A DNA stretch of 64,000 nucleotides from Actinostola sp. cb2023 (Eukaryota > Cnidaria > Anthozoa > Actiniaria > Actinostolidae). The stretch is taken from NCBI GenBank assembly GCA_033675265.1, contig JAUJYZ010001423.1:125001-189000 (forward strand). Reading direction: 5' to 3'. Positions 38,701-48,995 of this stretch are shown here, in pieces. Under the pieces are notes generated by a model. It worked only from the letters and a program-made list of their open reading frames with translations, was not told the DNA's origin and did not search any database. Positions within the stretch are counted from its first letter, which is position 1; the number at the start of each line of letters is the position of its first letter. The position numbers were made by a program, and so were the translations under genes.

Positions 38701-38774
38701 CGTCATTTGCCGAGAGAAATGGCAAAAAAGTGAAAATTGACCTGGCTGAGTTAGCTCCTTACCAAGAATGGTAA
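30116..38774 (+). CDS. HEPN (DZIP3-type) - NB-ARC - TPR - beta-helix - MYND STAND protein, about 1574 aa
   Basis: Exons are 30116-30140 (tentative start, ATGGCGGGG), 30544-30873, 33931-34191 and 34666-38774; phases agree and the total divides by three. Exons 2-3 encode a DZIP3-type HEPN domain (QKRWLVVGICVHKVLLPSL, YDYKVKSEVDLAKLYLKPF) with RNEWGH at 34038-34055, the R-N-x3-H signature of HEPN ribonucleases. Exon 4 gives a coiled coil (about 210-355) and NB-ARC with P-loop GLGGTGKTS (396-404), Walker B LVIDNLD (470-476), HIIITTRR, LGYLPLALDQAA and VHRLVQ. Then come TPRs (890-975), a right-handed beta-helix like FBXO11 (about 1085-1350; GGILCHGDG, NDIYSNRYHGI), a MYND finger (1409-1447; C-x2-C…C-x2-C…YC-x3-C…H-x3-C) and a tail ending LAPYQEW. 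It is probably a regulated sensor whose output is RNA cleavage or partner recruitment; function is inferred. No LRR, CARD or death domain is seen. Confidence 0.88.
30990..31285. mobile_element. dispersed GTACGGTTC element, copy 2, interrupted by a SINE-like fragment
   Basis: It matches 15990-16262 on both sides (AAGCATTCTGATTGGTTGAG; ATTGGTTGAATAGAATGTC). An extra segment of about 85 bp at 31109-31196 contains AAGCTTGTGGGGTCGTGTAG, absent from copy 1. That segment is therefore a later insertion. Both lie in an intron of the HEPN/NB-ARC gene. Confidence 0.65.
31286..32409. mobile_element. 1.1-kb element with roughly 145-bp terminal inverted repeats
   Basis: AATTGAAGGGTTGCCCATGA at the left is mirrored by TCATGGGCACCCCTTCAATT at the right. 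Homology continues through GTATGTGACTATTTTGAT and the GATCGATTACA region. The 67-codon ORF inside has no family resemblance. It is intronic. Confidence 0.7.
32507..32649. mobile_element. GAGTGCAAACCATATGTCCG MITE with TA duplication, copy 1
   Basis: It is 143 bp with ends GAGTACAAACCATATGTCC and inverse, and TA on both sides. Copy 2 at 51766-51906 is almost identical, which indicates recent activity. Confidence 0.8.
32755..33540. mobile_element. SINE-like fragment split by a TTAA-flanked MITE (32814-33491)
   Basis: The outer parts, an ATA run plus CCTTTTATTTATACACGAT (to 32813) and AAGCTACAGCTTGTGGGGTC (from 33492), together equal the uninterrupted fragment at 31109-31196. The insert begins AGTGCCTATGAAACGAAA and ends with the inverse. 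TTAA lies at 32810-32813 and 33492-33495. Confidence 0.75.
33549..33815. mobile_element. partial CAGCTATTTCAAAAAA fold-back
   Basis: The left end TACAGCTATTTCAAAAAACG matches the ends of the element at 59750-59971. CTGCATACTAAATAGTG pairs with its inverse near 33800, but the right terminus is not seen. Confidence 0.5.
34320..34627. mobile_element. fold-back MITE (copy 2 of 7970-8272), inverted orientation
   Basis: It shares CAACCACTGGATATGAGC, GAGTAGAGAAAGTTGGAGAT and GACTCGATTTCGTGGAATAA with copy 1. It fills most of the short intron between the HEPN exon and the large NB-ARC exon and ends 38 bp before the acceptor at 34665. Confidence 0.75.
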
Positions 38775-39905
38775 ACAATGAACTGCAGCGTGTTATTCAC
38801 TCCTGGCTGTCCTTTTGATAGTGGAACATGCTGATGTCATGCATGCCAGCAACCTGAGCAGTATATGGTTGTGAACTCAACAATTATATTACGTATTTTT
38901 AAGTTTACCATTTTCAAAATAATTCGGTACTTGCCATAAACACTGACCAGTATTAATTTTCAGAAACTGATCGCTTAATTTGGTAGTTTTTGGTATCACA
39001 GAGCAGAAAAACATGTAAAATATCTGATACATATATTCAAGATTTTCTTTTTATAATATTGTTTGTATTGCACTTGTTCATTATTACATTATGCTATTAC
39101 ATTATGCTATTTAGCTATTTAGTACAATTTTTACCTGACTACAATTATTAAATACAATACTATTTGGTATAGTAGTATACTATTTAGTGAAGACTAGACT
39201 ATATATAGATTCAGGAACTATGTTAAATATTGTGGAACCTCTCGTAATCGACCAGTATAGTGTTGTCGATCAAGCAACTTGGTCGCTCACCGAGAGCAGG
39301 AAGCGACTACAAAAACTGAACTTCAGCGTAGAGAGCTGAGAAAAGGACGCTCCAAACAAAAGGTCTTGTCTTCTCAATATCTACAGACATTGGTGGCATT
39401 AGTCATATGCGCATTAATCACCGAACAGCCTGCAGAACGGATATGGTTTGTCAACATGATAAACCATACGTTCTGTAATTGCTCTACACAGTGTTATAAT
39501 TATAGAATTGTAATGGAGAACGTACTATAATAGTTTACTGTACATTACACTTCGACATCCGTGCTTTGAATCGAAAGTAAACTGGTTGCTTTTGTGTAAG
39601 CCTGTTAGTACTCAGGACATGTATATACACTGTAGATTACGATTAAATAGATTCTCTTAATCTATATATATTGGTTTCTTAGGCGGATCGCCTTTCCCTT
39701 TAGCCACGAGGGAAAATAATCGGCAATTCAAATCGAGATCCTCAAAAGATGGTCGATGCCCAAAATATAGCAATTCTGGATGCCAGAGGGCCTGTTCTCG
39801 CGTTACGGATGAGGTCGTCAAATCATCCGAGTATCGCGGGAAAACGGCCTAGGGCTACGGGGTGTGTTTGAGTAGAAAATCAAGCGGAACTGCCTTAGTC
39901 GATAT
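38775..39905. other. 3' flank of the HEPN/NB-ARC gene, no further gene recognised
   Basis: It is an AT-rich 3' flank to about 39240. A short hairpin (CAGAACGGATATGGTTTGTC / GATAAACCATACGTTCTG) lies at 39435-39480. 39670-39900 is more GC-rich and unexplained. Confidence 0.35.
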
Positions 39906-41412
39906 GGGAGGTAGTCGACCATGAGAGGTGGTGGATCATGGGAGGTGGTGGATCTTCGGAGGTGGTGGATCATGGGAGGTGGTGGATCATGGGAGGTGGT
40001 GGATTATGGGAGGTGGTCGAGCATGGGAGGTGGTCGAGCATGGGAGGTAGTCGATCTGGGAGGTGGTCGATCGTGGGAGGTGGTCGATCATGGGAGGTGG
40101 TCGAGCATGGGAGGTGGTCGATCATGGGAGGTGATGGATCGTGGGAGGTGGTCGGTCATGGGAGGTGGTGGATCATGGGAGGTGGTCGATCATGGGAGGT
40201 AGTCGATCATGGGAGGTGGTCGATCATGGGAGGTGGTCGATCGTGGGAGGTGGTCGATCATGGGAGGTGGTCGATCATGGGAGGTGGTGGATCATGGGAG
40301 GTGGTCGATCATTGGAGGTAGTCGATCGTGGGAGGTGGTCGATCATGGGAGGTGGTCGATCATGGGAGGTGGTGGATCATGGAGGTAGTTGATCATGGGA
40401 GGTGGTGGATCATGGGAGGTGGTGGATCATGGGATATGGGGGATCATGGGAGGTGGTGGATCATGGGAGGTGGTGGATCACGGGGGATCATGGGAGGTGG
40501 TCGGTCATGGGAGGTGGTGGATCATGGGAGGTGGTCGATTAGGGGAGGTAGTCGATCATGGGAGGTGGTCGATCGTGGGAGGTGGTCGATCATGGGAGGT
40601 GGTCGATCATGGGAGGTGGTGGATCATGGGAGGTAGTCGATCATGGGAGGTGGTCGATCATGGGAGGTGGTGGATCATGGGAGGTGGTGGATCATGGGAG
40701 GTGGTGGATTATGGGAGGTGGTCGAGCGTGGGAGGTAGTCGAGCATGGGAGGTAGTCGATCTGGGAGGTGGTCGATCGTGGGAGGTGGTCGATCATGGGA
40801 GGTGGTCGAGCATGGAAGGTGGTCGATCATGGGAGGTGGCGATCATGTGGTGGGAGGGTCATCATGGGAGGTGGTGGTCATGGGAGGTGGTGGATCATGG
40901 GAGGTGGTGGTCGATCATGGGAGGTAGTCGATCATGGGAGGTGGTCGATCTGGGAGGTGGTCGATCATGGGAGGTGGTCGATCATGGGAGGTGGTGGATC
41001 ATGGGAGGTGGTCGATCATTGGAGGTAGTCGATTGGGAGGTGGTCGATCATGGGAGGTGGTCGATCATGGGAGGTGGTGGATCATGGGAGGTAGTTGATC
41101 ATGGGAGGTGGTGGATCATGGGAGGTGGTGGATCATGGGATATGGGGGATCATGGGAGGTGGTGGATCACGGGGGATCATGGGAGGTGGTCGGTCATGGG
41201 AGGTGGTGGATCATGGGAGGTGGTCGATTAGGGGAGGTAGTCGATCATGGGAGGTGGTCGATCGTGGGAGGTGGTCGATCATGGGAGGTGGTCGATCATG
41301 GGAGGTGGTGGATCATGGGAGGTGGTCGATCATGGGAGGTAGTCGATCATGGGAGGTGGTCGATCGTGGGAGGTGGTCGATCATGGGAGGTGGTCGATCA
41401 TGGGAGGTGGTT
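39906..41412. repeat. 17-bp minisatellite GATCATGGGAGGTGGTC, about 88 copies
   Basis: Near-perfect 17-bp units carry gtgGatc/gtcGatc/gtaGtc variants. Larger duplicated blocks are visible (for example 40380-40600 resembles 41090-41270). Because 17 is not a multiple of 3, open frames cycle through W-E-V-V-D-H-G-R-W peptides; no start or splice context supports coding. Confidence 0.95.
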
Positions 41413-41648
41413 GTCAAGGGACGTTCCATGATAGTGCAATAAATTATGAACAACTAATACCGATTTTTGTGACATTCATTCAGTGCGTGGAATTCGTTGC
41501 CTGTGAGTTTGTTTTAGCTGATACTTTTGACTACTATTTTGAAAAGTGAGTACGCGTTTCTTAAGTATTGAACAGCTTACCTTTGCTTACGATTACGCAC
41601 TATATAATATTATACTAGTTTTTTGATGTACGTAACTCGATCATCGTC

Positions 41649-44129
41649 AGGAGCCCATTACTAGGAGCCTCCCACTAGTAATAGGTTCATACGACATCAT
41701 TTGCACAAATTGTGCTATTTTTAGATATGCAAATTTCCGAAGAATTTCAAATTGAAAAATAAAATGGTGGCCAAACGGAAGATGCGAGGACTTGATCCAA
41801 AATATTGATATTCTTAATCCATGGAAGTCCTAGTCTAATTTTCCCTTGCATAAGAACGAGACGAACTCAGTGTGTACAATGAATGTATCACATGTATCAA
41901 TAAACTAACATACTGCCAAAGCGCTTAGTGGCGACTTTTAGTTTGGCGACTTTTATATATAGTTCTTCTCACAGGTATCCCAAGTTCAATATTAGTGTAA
42001 ATGTATGGCGTCTTTTGAACGCCATAATCATTTGGTAAAAATTCCGTTTGAATAAAATATCGAAAACACTAACTTGTTTGGAGTCATCTCTTCTGTGTCC
42101 GAGCCGATTTTAAGCCGTATCCGTTCAGTTTTTGGTGAGTTATAGTCGATTTGGTTTGTCACGTATCACACACTAGTATAATTGAGAAGGTAGGAGAGTC
42201 GTGTCTCGGTTCCTCGAACCAAATCGACTAGAATTCTTTTAAAATTCGAACTATCGCCAAAATTCCTCCAAAACACATTAGCCCGATAAACAAACTATTA
42301 TCCAAAGCACTCTTCCGTACTTCAAACCTCGATATCTGCACCGTAAAACGGATTTTAGGACCAAACTGGCGATACGAATACTCTCTTGTCACTCTACCTG
42401 GACCAAAGGCATCACAAGAATGCAACTGATGTCGAAATGTCCCGTGAAGCTCGCTTCCTATTGGTTGGCTTGAATTTCGTCCGACTCTCCGGGGGAGGGC
42501 ACCGTCGTGACATTTCAACGGCCGTTGCATTCTTGTCATGCCTTTGGTCCAGGTAGAGTGACAAGAGAGTATTCGTATCGCCAGTTTGGTCCTAAAATCC
42601 GTTTTACGGTGCAGATATCGAGGTTTGAAGTACGGAAGAGTGCTTTGGATAATAGTTTGTTTATCGGGCTAATGTGTTTTGGAGGAATTTTGGCGATAGT
42701 TCGAATTTTAAAAGAATTCTAGTCGATTTGGTTCGAGGAACCGAGACACGACTCTCCTACCTTCTCAATTATACTAGTGTGTGATACGTGACAAACCAAA
42801 TCGACTATAACTCGCCAAAAACTGAACGGATACGGCTTAAAATCGGCTCGAACACAGAAGAGATGACTCCAAACAAGTTAGTGTTTTCGATATTTTATTC
42901 AAACGGAATTTTTACCAAATGATTATGGCGTTCAAAAGACGCCATACATTTACACTAATATTGAACTTGGGATACCTGTGTTCTTCTACGTTCTTATACC
43001 TATCGCTTCATATGTTTATTCTTGTTTTATCAACTTTCTTCTGTTGGTTTTTGATTCACGATTTAGTCTTCGTAAGAATGAAGCGTTCTCACAGTGCTAT
43101 TTCGACTCTGATGAAGCAAAATCCATCACCTTCATCATCACTGATAGTTTCAGTGGACAGCGACGCCAACATAAACAACCACACAAATGTGCACTTTGAT
43201 AAAGACCTTCGCCGAAAGATTGTCGAAAAACAACTGAAACTTTCAACCGACAAACCGTGCCTTAAAGAGCGGCAAAGAACCGGCTAAAACAAGAGGGTTA
43301 TCACTGTGTGTATGGCGAAGTTCGTTCGCCAAAGGCGCATATACGCACTACGCACGTCTTCTTCAGTTGGCAAAGAAGACAAGATAACCGGCACTCCAAG
43401 ATCAGCCGCTGAATAAAAATGCGATAAAATCTTCATCCAGGCCACAGAAAAAGAAGCTCCCCTGTACCTCACTTCGCTGTTTTAGAAGGAACTGTTTGTG
43501 TCAATGTCGAGAATTTTCGACAAAATCCTACTTCAGTTCGTGATTCATTTTGCTGCGTTTCAGACAACAAATCAGTGCTAATTTTGCAAAACACACCGGC
43601 GGTTTGGAATATTCATAGCTTGGTTCTCACTGCTAGTCCTGGCCTGCACAAGTTTAATTAGGTTCTTCGTAACAGATTATCCATGATACCAGATCGTTGA
43701 ATTCCTTCTCAGCAGAAAGAGCAGAAGATGTTTTGAACTGGCCTTTGAACTAGCTAGCTTTGTTTTGTAGAAATTCTCGCACTTGAAGTTTTGATATAAA
43801 TAATATTACCTGGAGTTAGTTTTTTGTTGTTTTGTTTTTAATGTTTTCAATCATTGTTCTTCCTCGCTTCATGAAGTACTGAAGTCAGACGACGAAATTA
43901 TTCTGCAATTTCACTATAGCTAGATTCAGATTCTACACTAGAACTACACGGTACGCTTTCGGCTGCCATCAGTGTTGAATCTGACGTCAAATTCCTATTG
44001 TGTAAGACGCGACATGATTGGTTCATCGCGCGGAATTTATAATGAGTGTTCTATTTTTAGCTCAATTTGTGCAAATGATGTCGTACAGACCTATTATAGG
44101 AGAGGAAGGCTCCTAGTAATGGGCTCCTG
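41649..44129. mobile_element. 2.5-kb TIR DNA element with 7-bp target duplication TCATCGT
   Basis: The left end CAGGAGCCCATTACTAGGAG and the right-end inverse continue for about 75 bp as terminal inverted repeats (ACGACATCATTTGCACAAAT…). TCATCGT directly flanks both ends (41642-41648 and 44130-44136). A smaller relative with the same termini is at 47695-48055. The inside holds a giant palindrome and a 123-codon ORF (42919-43287) with a hydrophobic N-terminus and no known family. Confidence 0.75.
41970..42980. repeat. near-perfect palindrome, two arms of about 470 bp
   Basis: CACAGGTATCCCAAGTTCAA at 41970 is mirrored at 42980, and the arms match almost base for base up to a loop of about 65 bp around 42445-42510. 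Identical 60- to 70-codon ORFs appear from both arms purely because of the symmetry. Confidence 0.9.
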
Positions 44130-44391
44130 TCATCGTGCATTATCAGGTAAATATTAAATACTTATTCTATTCTGATTTTAATTTGGACTTGCCACGTGGC
44201 AAACGTCTCAGTTTTGAAAATTGGAATATATTTATAATACATACAACAGTTTTGAAGGATTTATATTTGGAAGGGCTTATAATCGGAATCATGCTTTGAA
44301 AAATATTGGGGGATCATATTTGTATTAAAAACTTGATAGAGATTTTTATCCCAAAAAGTCCTAACAAGCTCCCCCTATCCCCCTTACCGCA

Positions 44392-45090
44392 CCCGTGGCC
44401 CGGGGGGGGGGGGGGGGTACTCCCTTCCGGGGGGGGGTACTCCCTTAAATTTAGGACGGGGGTGTGCCGCTGAGTCTCTTGAGACCCTGGACCTGTTCCA
44501 AACAAAAAAAAGATAATTTTGCGACCCTGTTCCAGACAAAATAGCCAAAATAGGTACCCTGTTCCAGACTAGAAGCAATAAAAATATACTCTGCTCCAGA
44601 GAATTATTTCCAGAGCCAAACTGAACGTAAAATATACCCCTGTTCCAGACAGAAACAGTGATTTGTATACCCTGTTCCAGAGTCAGAGAGACAAAAACCA
44701 TACCCTGTTGAGCGGCACATCCACGTATAGTCCATATATGGGACTACCCCCCCCGGGACCCGTGGGACCCCTACCGCATCCCCTGGACCCCCTACCGCAC
44801 CGTTGGGTTCTCTTACCGCATCCCCTGGGCTCCCTACCGCATCCCCTGGGCCCCCTACCGCACCCCTGGCCCCCTACCGCACCCCTGGCCCCCTACCGCA
44901 TCCCCTGGCATGGGCCCCCCTACCGCATCCCCTGGCCCCCTACCGCACCCCTGGGCCCCCTACCGCATCCCCTGGGTCCTCTACCGCATCCCCTGGGTCC
45001 CCTACCACATCCCCTGGGCCCTCTATCGCACCCCTGGGCCCCCTACCGCATCCCCTGGGCCCCCTACCGCACCCCTGGGTCCGACGACGA
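44392..45090. repeat. G-tract repeat, degenerate CCTGTTCCAGA repeats and a 21-bp minisatellite
   Basis: 44401-44450 has two runs of 9 or more G, each followed by TACTCCCTT. 44480-44710 holds spaced copies of CCTGTTCCAGA. 44740-45085 is about 16 units of a 21-bp repeat, CCCCCTACCGCATCCCCTGGG. The proline-rich ORFs over it are repeat artefacts. Confidence 0.85.
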
Positions 45091-45469
45091 TGACTAAGTC
45101 GATGACGTTCTCTTTTATGCCAGATTTGTACTCAGTGCTTTGCTATAAATCTCTTCAATTTGTAAAAAATAAATAAACTTTATAATATACATTTCGTTAC
45201 CATAGGTTCCAGAGCTTAGTGTTCTCTCGATCCGACTTGTTATTTGCAGGGGTAGCATTTCGCAGAAAGGCAAAAATATGATGAAATTAAACACATTTTC
45301 TGAGAGCATACAGACAGAAAAAGAGGGAGAAATGCATGATTTGTCTAATAAATAATTAAAGCTGACAACAGCAAACAGTCAGTTAAATCCATAAAGAAAT
45401 ACAGTGAAGTACAAAGAAGTATACAGCTTCACTGATAACCTAAAAACCGAACTAAAGTTAATATATCAA

Positions 45470-45740
45470 CTTCATACATCCCTTTTAATAAATAGTCCAA
45501 GAAATACTAACAGGGGCGTACCGTGCATATACGCACTACGCACGTCACAGGCAGCCCAACCATTGATTTTGAGGCTACTAAATAAATCAAAAAAATGATA
45601 TTTGTGTCTTTTTTTGATGGGTTCCCTGTGGTAGAGCGCGCGCGCATTTATATATTGGGTTCCCTGTGTATAGAAATGTATAATGTTGGGCTTCCTGTGT
45701 GCATCCTGCGGGACGCGCCCGCAGCAAATATATATATTAT
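45470..45740. mobile_element. dispersed GGGTTCCCTGTG element, copy
   Basis: GGTTCCCTGTG/GGGCTTCCTGTG motifs recur at 45620, 45657 and 45693, followed by GCGGGACGCGCCCGCAGCAA. The same array of motifs is inverted at 59400-59645. Short relatives are at 22683, 28858, 29587 and 56807. Confidence 0.6.
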
Positions 45741-46039
45741 AAGAAGCATAAAAATATTTAAAAAAAATGAAATCTAAGATCAAATCTTAACAGCTGACTC
45801 AGTGTAGACTTCCTGGAAACTACTCTCAGAAGGCAGGAAATGCTATTTCAGACACCCTATATTTTCAAAAATTATCGAGGAGCATGCCCCCGCATCCCTA
45901 TCAGTTCTCGCGTTCGCCGCTTGTCAAAGTTATCTCGACTAGTGAAAATCCCGGAGAAAACATGTAGCAGCCCCAGTGAACAGTCTCATACAAAATAAAT
46001 ACCAAAAAAACCGGCTTCGCCTATCGGGTTGTTATATCG

Positions 46040-47400
46040 CTTATTAGTATAGGTTTCGCCCGAGTGTGTTTTTCAAAGAGTTCAAACGCACGAGACTGTA
46101 AGTCGAGTGCAATTTGAGCTCTTTGAAAAACACACGAGTCGAATTATCCCAAATGAACGAGAACTCAAATGATTACTTATTAAAAGGTAGATGCAAAAAT
46201 TTAGCGAAACTCAGCAAAGGACACATGATTAGAAAATTAGACAGCAAATGCACGTAGCGAAGTAATCATTTATTTGACATCAAATTAATCGACACTACAA
46301 CACAACAACTGTCAGTCATAATGATTACATAGCAACAAACAGTAATAAGTACAAAGGTTCTTATTCTAATAAAATGCTTCAAAAACCTTCAGTTACTGGC
46401 TTTAATGTCTGTCATGATTTTGGGAGCATTTAGACTTGTCCTCGAACAACTTTTTTGAATTCACTCTCTTTTATTCTCCCATACAGATAATCAGCTTGGG
46501 CTGACCTGTGCTCAGATTCAGTTTTCTTGTTGAGAGTTCATTCACGCACTCAGAGAGAAATTCGACCAAACTTACTGTAAATCACTGGATATCCTTGATT
46601 ACTTTCCTGACCACTCAAACCAAAGTTGAATACTCATTAATTTGTAGAAGTTTGAAGTACCTTTTGCTTACAAGAGCCAACAAAGTTCTTCATTTATCAC
46701 GTACATGTAGTTTTCAGTTTTCCTTTCTAGAGAAGGCTCCCCCGTCAACTTTCATGTCGAGTCTATAAAATGGTGAAAATGTTGTTTTTGGTGCTTGTTA
46801 ACTCCAGAATAACAGGCAGCGAGTCCTTCTTTCCATTCTTTCTGTGTTTTGTACTGCATAAAATTGATTTTTCAGTGATTTTGGTAGCGTTTTTCAACCC
46901 TTTTTCGGCAAAGATCCGCCATCTTGACATTTTTGAAATTCTGTGAATTTTCTGTTGCCATGGAAACCACTGTAATGTGATTGGCTAAAATTATTTTCTA
47001 TTGTTTATTAGCCAATCAAAAGCGAAATTTTGTTTGTAATTTGCACTGTTACACTCTTTTGCACTGTGTTACACTTTTTTGCACAGTGTTTAGAATAAAT
47101 AGCAAAGCTCTCAGCCAATCAAAATCGAGTAATTTTTGCATCTATATAATATACATGAAAAAAATACTCGATTCTGATTGGCTTAGAGCAGTGCAGTTGA
47201 AAAGTAATTTGCACTGCAGTGCAAATTACCTTTAATATGCACTGCAGTGCAAATAACTTTTTTTCATGAATATTATTAATTGGTAATCATACGATTTCTC
47301 GCTCAATTTGGAATAATTTGCACGAGTGTGATTTTCAAAGAGTTTCAAAATTGCACGAGCCCGTACAAATTGTTACCTCTACTAATAGACCTCGGTAGCA
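46040..47400. repeat. fold-backs with CAAAGAGTT…GCACGAG and GATTGGCT motifs, no gene
   Basis: A hairpin lies at 46062-46142 (GTGTGTTTTTCAAAGAGTTC and inverse). 46975-47260 is a cluster of GCACTGCAGTGCAAATT and GATTGGCTnnAA motifs in both orientations. Nothing coding was recognised between 45100 and 49800. Confidence 0.5.
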
Positions 47401-47694
47401 GTATATAAGCTTCATTTAAATCCTTTACATAAATCCCAAAAAAACTGAGTGATAGATGCATTTTACTATGTATTTATGTAGCGAGAAAGTCCGCTGGAAA
47501 ACGAAGAAAATGGTATTTCCAAGACTCTAGTTTTCTAAATTTCCAGGGGGGGGGGCATGCCCCCTCACCCCCTAGAAACTCACGCCTTCGGCGCTCGTTG
47601 CTCTGTGCGTACATTGGAAAAAAAAGCACGCTACGCCCCTGACTAAAAGTCTCTCGTTTTTGCTAGAATAGTTGCATCATTTACTGGCAATAAT

Positions 47695-48055
47695 CAGAAG
47701 CCCATAAGTAGGAGCATCCATGCTACATATTGGGTCTATGTCACTTTTGCTATATTTTTAGAACACGATTTCTCGAAATCATAGTGACCAATCACTGTGC
47801 ACTTGCATCAACTCGTTTTATTTGCAGCAACTCGTTTTATTTGCAGCAACTCGTTTTATTTGTTGCAACTCGTTTTATGATTTGTTGCAACTCGTTTTAT
47901 TTGCAGCAACTCGTTTTATTAATTTGCCACAACTCGTTAATTTGCAGCAACAGTGATTGGTCAATTTCGTGTTCTAAAAAGAGCCAAACTTGTTCAAACG
48001 CTGTGATCATGACAGATTTTAATGCTACATGGATGCTCCTACTTATGGGTTCCTG
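47695..48055. mobile_element. small TIR element related to 41649-44129, with an internal 20-bp tandem repeat
   Basis: The termini CAGAAGCCCATAAGTAGGAG and inverse are flanked by CAATAAT / CAACAAT, a 7-bp duplication with one mismatch. The middle (47808-47960) is a run of about eight CAACTCGTTTTATTTGCAG units. A lone end (CAGGAGCCCATA) is at 48490. Confidence 0.7.
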
Positions 48056-48769
48056 CAACAATATAATGCAAGAGAATATGAGGTCATATTCATTAGGTCA
48101 TATTCTCTTGTATAATGTTATTTTCAGTATTTTTGTCCTTTTAAAAATACACTACTAGTTAAAAAATCGAATAACTAATTAACTCAAAACACAGATTATA
48201 AATCCCTACACCAAGATATCATTCACATCCACAAAACATCTTTTTGACAGTTGGGATTATTTTCCTTGGGCGTAGGTCCTTGTGGTGGACCAAAAAAACT
48301 AGTGCTTGAACTGATGGAAAAAGTACCTGTGCAACAATGGTGAAACCTTAACCATGCCTATACACCGAATTTGGCAATATGATACGTTTCTGGTACAAAT
48401 GATCACTGTCATCTCAAATAGTACCTATAGAAATAAACACTTTGCTGTAGACAAAATATTATCGCAGTTATGACAGATCATGAATAGCAGGAGCCCATAT
48501 TTTTCAAGTGAGTCCTCACCAGCCTTATTGTTTTGGTACGTGCAATTTCACAATTTCAAATGTTGATATCTTCTCAAGGATTTATTATTTGGTTTCAAAA
48601 CACACACATAGTATTTAGATGATCACATAAATATTCTATCAAATATTAATTTACTTTTCCCAAAATGATTTTTTTTTGGCTTTTATGCAAACTACTGAAG
48701 CAGCCAATTATGAAAAGCCTGGACACGGGTCTGCTTTAGGAGGCTAGTCTATACCTGATCTGAGTGTTT

Positions 48770-48995
48770 TTCAAATGATCATGAATGGGCACAGAAGGGC
48801 CGGGGGGTCTTGAAACTTTTACCAATTTCAAAAGGGGGGTCTTCAGATTTTTTTTGCATTTAAGAGGGGGGCCCGGAAACAAAAACCTAAAAAATGACTT
48901 TCACCTCCAGACCCCCCCTCCCGATATTTAATGACCGACCAATTTGGTAAGAATCATATGGAGCGGTGGGGAGGGGGGGGGGGGGGGGGGGGGGT
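48770..48995. repeat. G-rich tracts
   Basis: Several GGGG runs (GGGCCGGGGGGTC, AGGGGGGGCCC-type) lead to a run of about 24 G at 48973-48996. This stretch could form G-quadruplexes and is prone to length error in assemblies. Confidence 0.7.

Noticed and set aside
39670..39860. GC-richer stretch considered as an RNA gene
   Set aside because: No box A/box B pair, Sm site or stable cloverleaf was found by eye.
39921..41442. ORFs with W-E-V-V-D-H-G-R-W repeats
   Set aside because: They are repeat artefacts of the 17-bp array. Open in several frames, no splice or promoter context, and no non-repeat sequence attached.
42228..42722. Two ORFs encoding the same peptide on opposite strands
   Set aside because: They are a consequence of the near-perfect palindrome 41970-42980, not of gene duplication.
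42919..43287. 123-codon ORF with hydrophobic N-terminus inside the 2.5-kb element
   Set aside because: It starts inside the palindrome arm and has no recognisable domain. Too weak to call a gene.
44663..45176. Proline-rich ORFs of 88-144 codons
   Set aside because: They come from the 21-bp CCCCTACCGCATCCCCTGGG repeat in overlapping frames, with no family resemblance.
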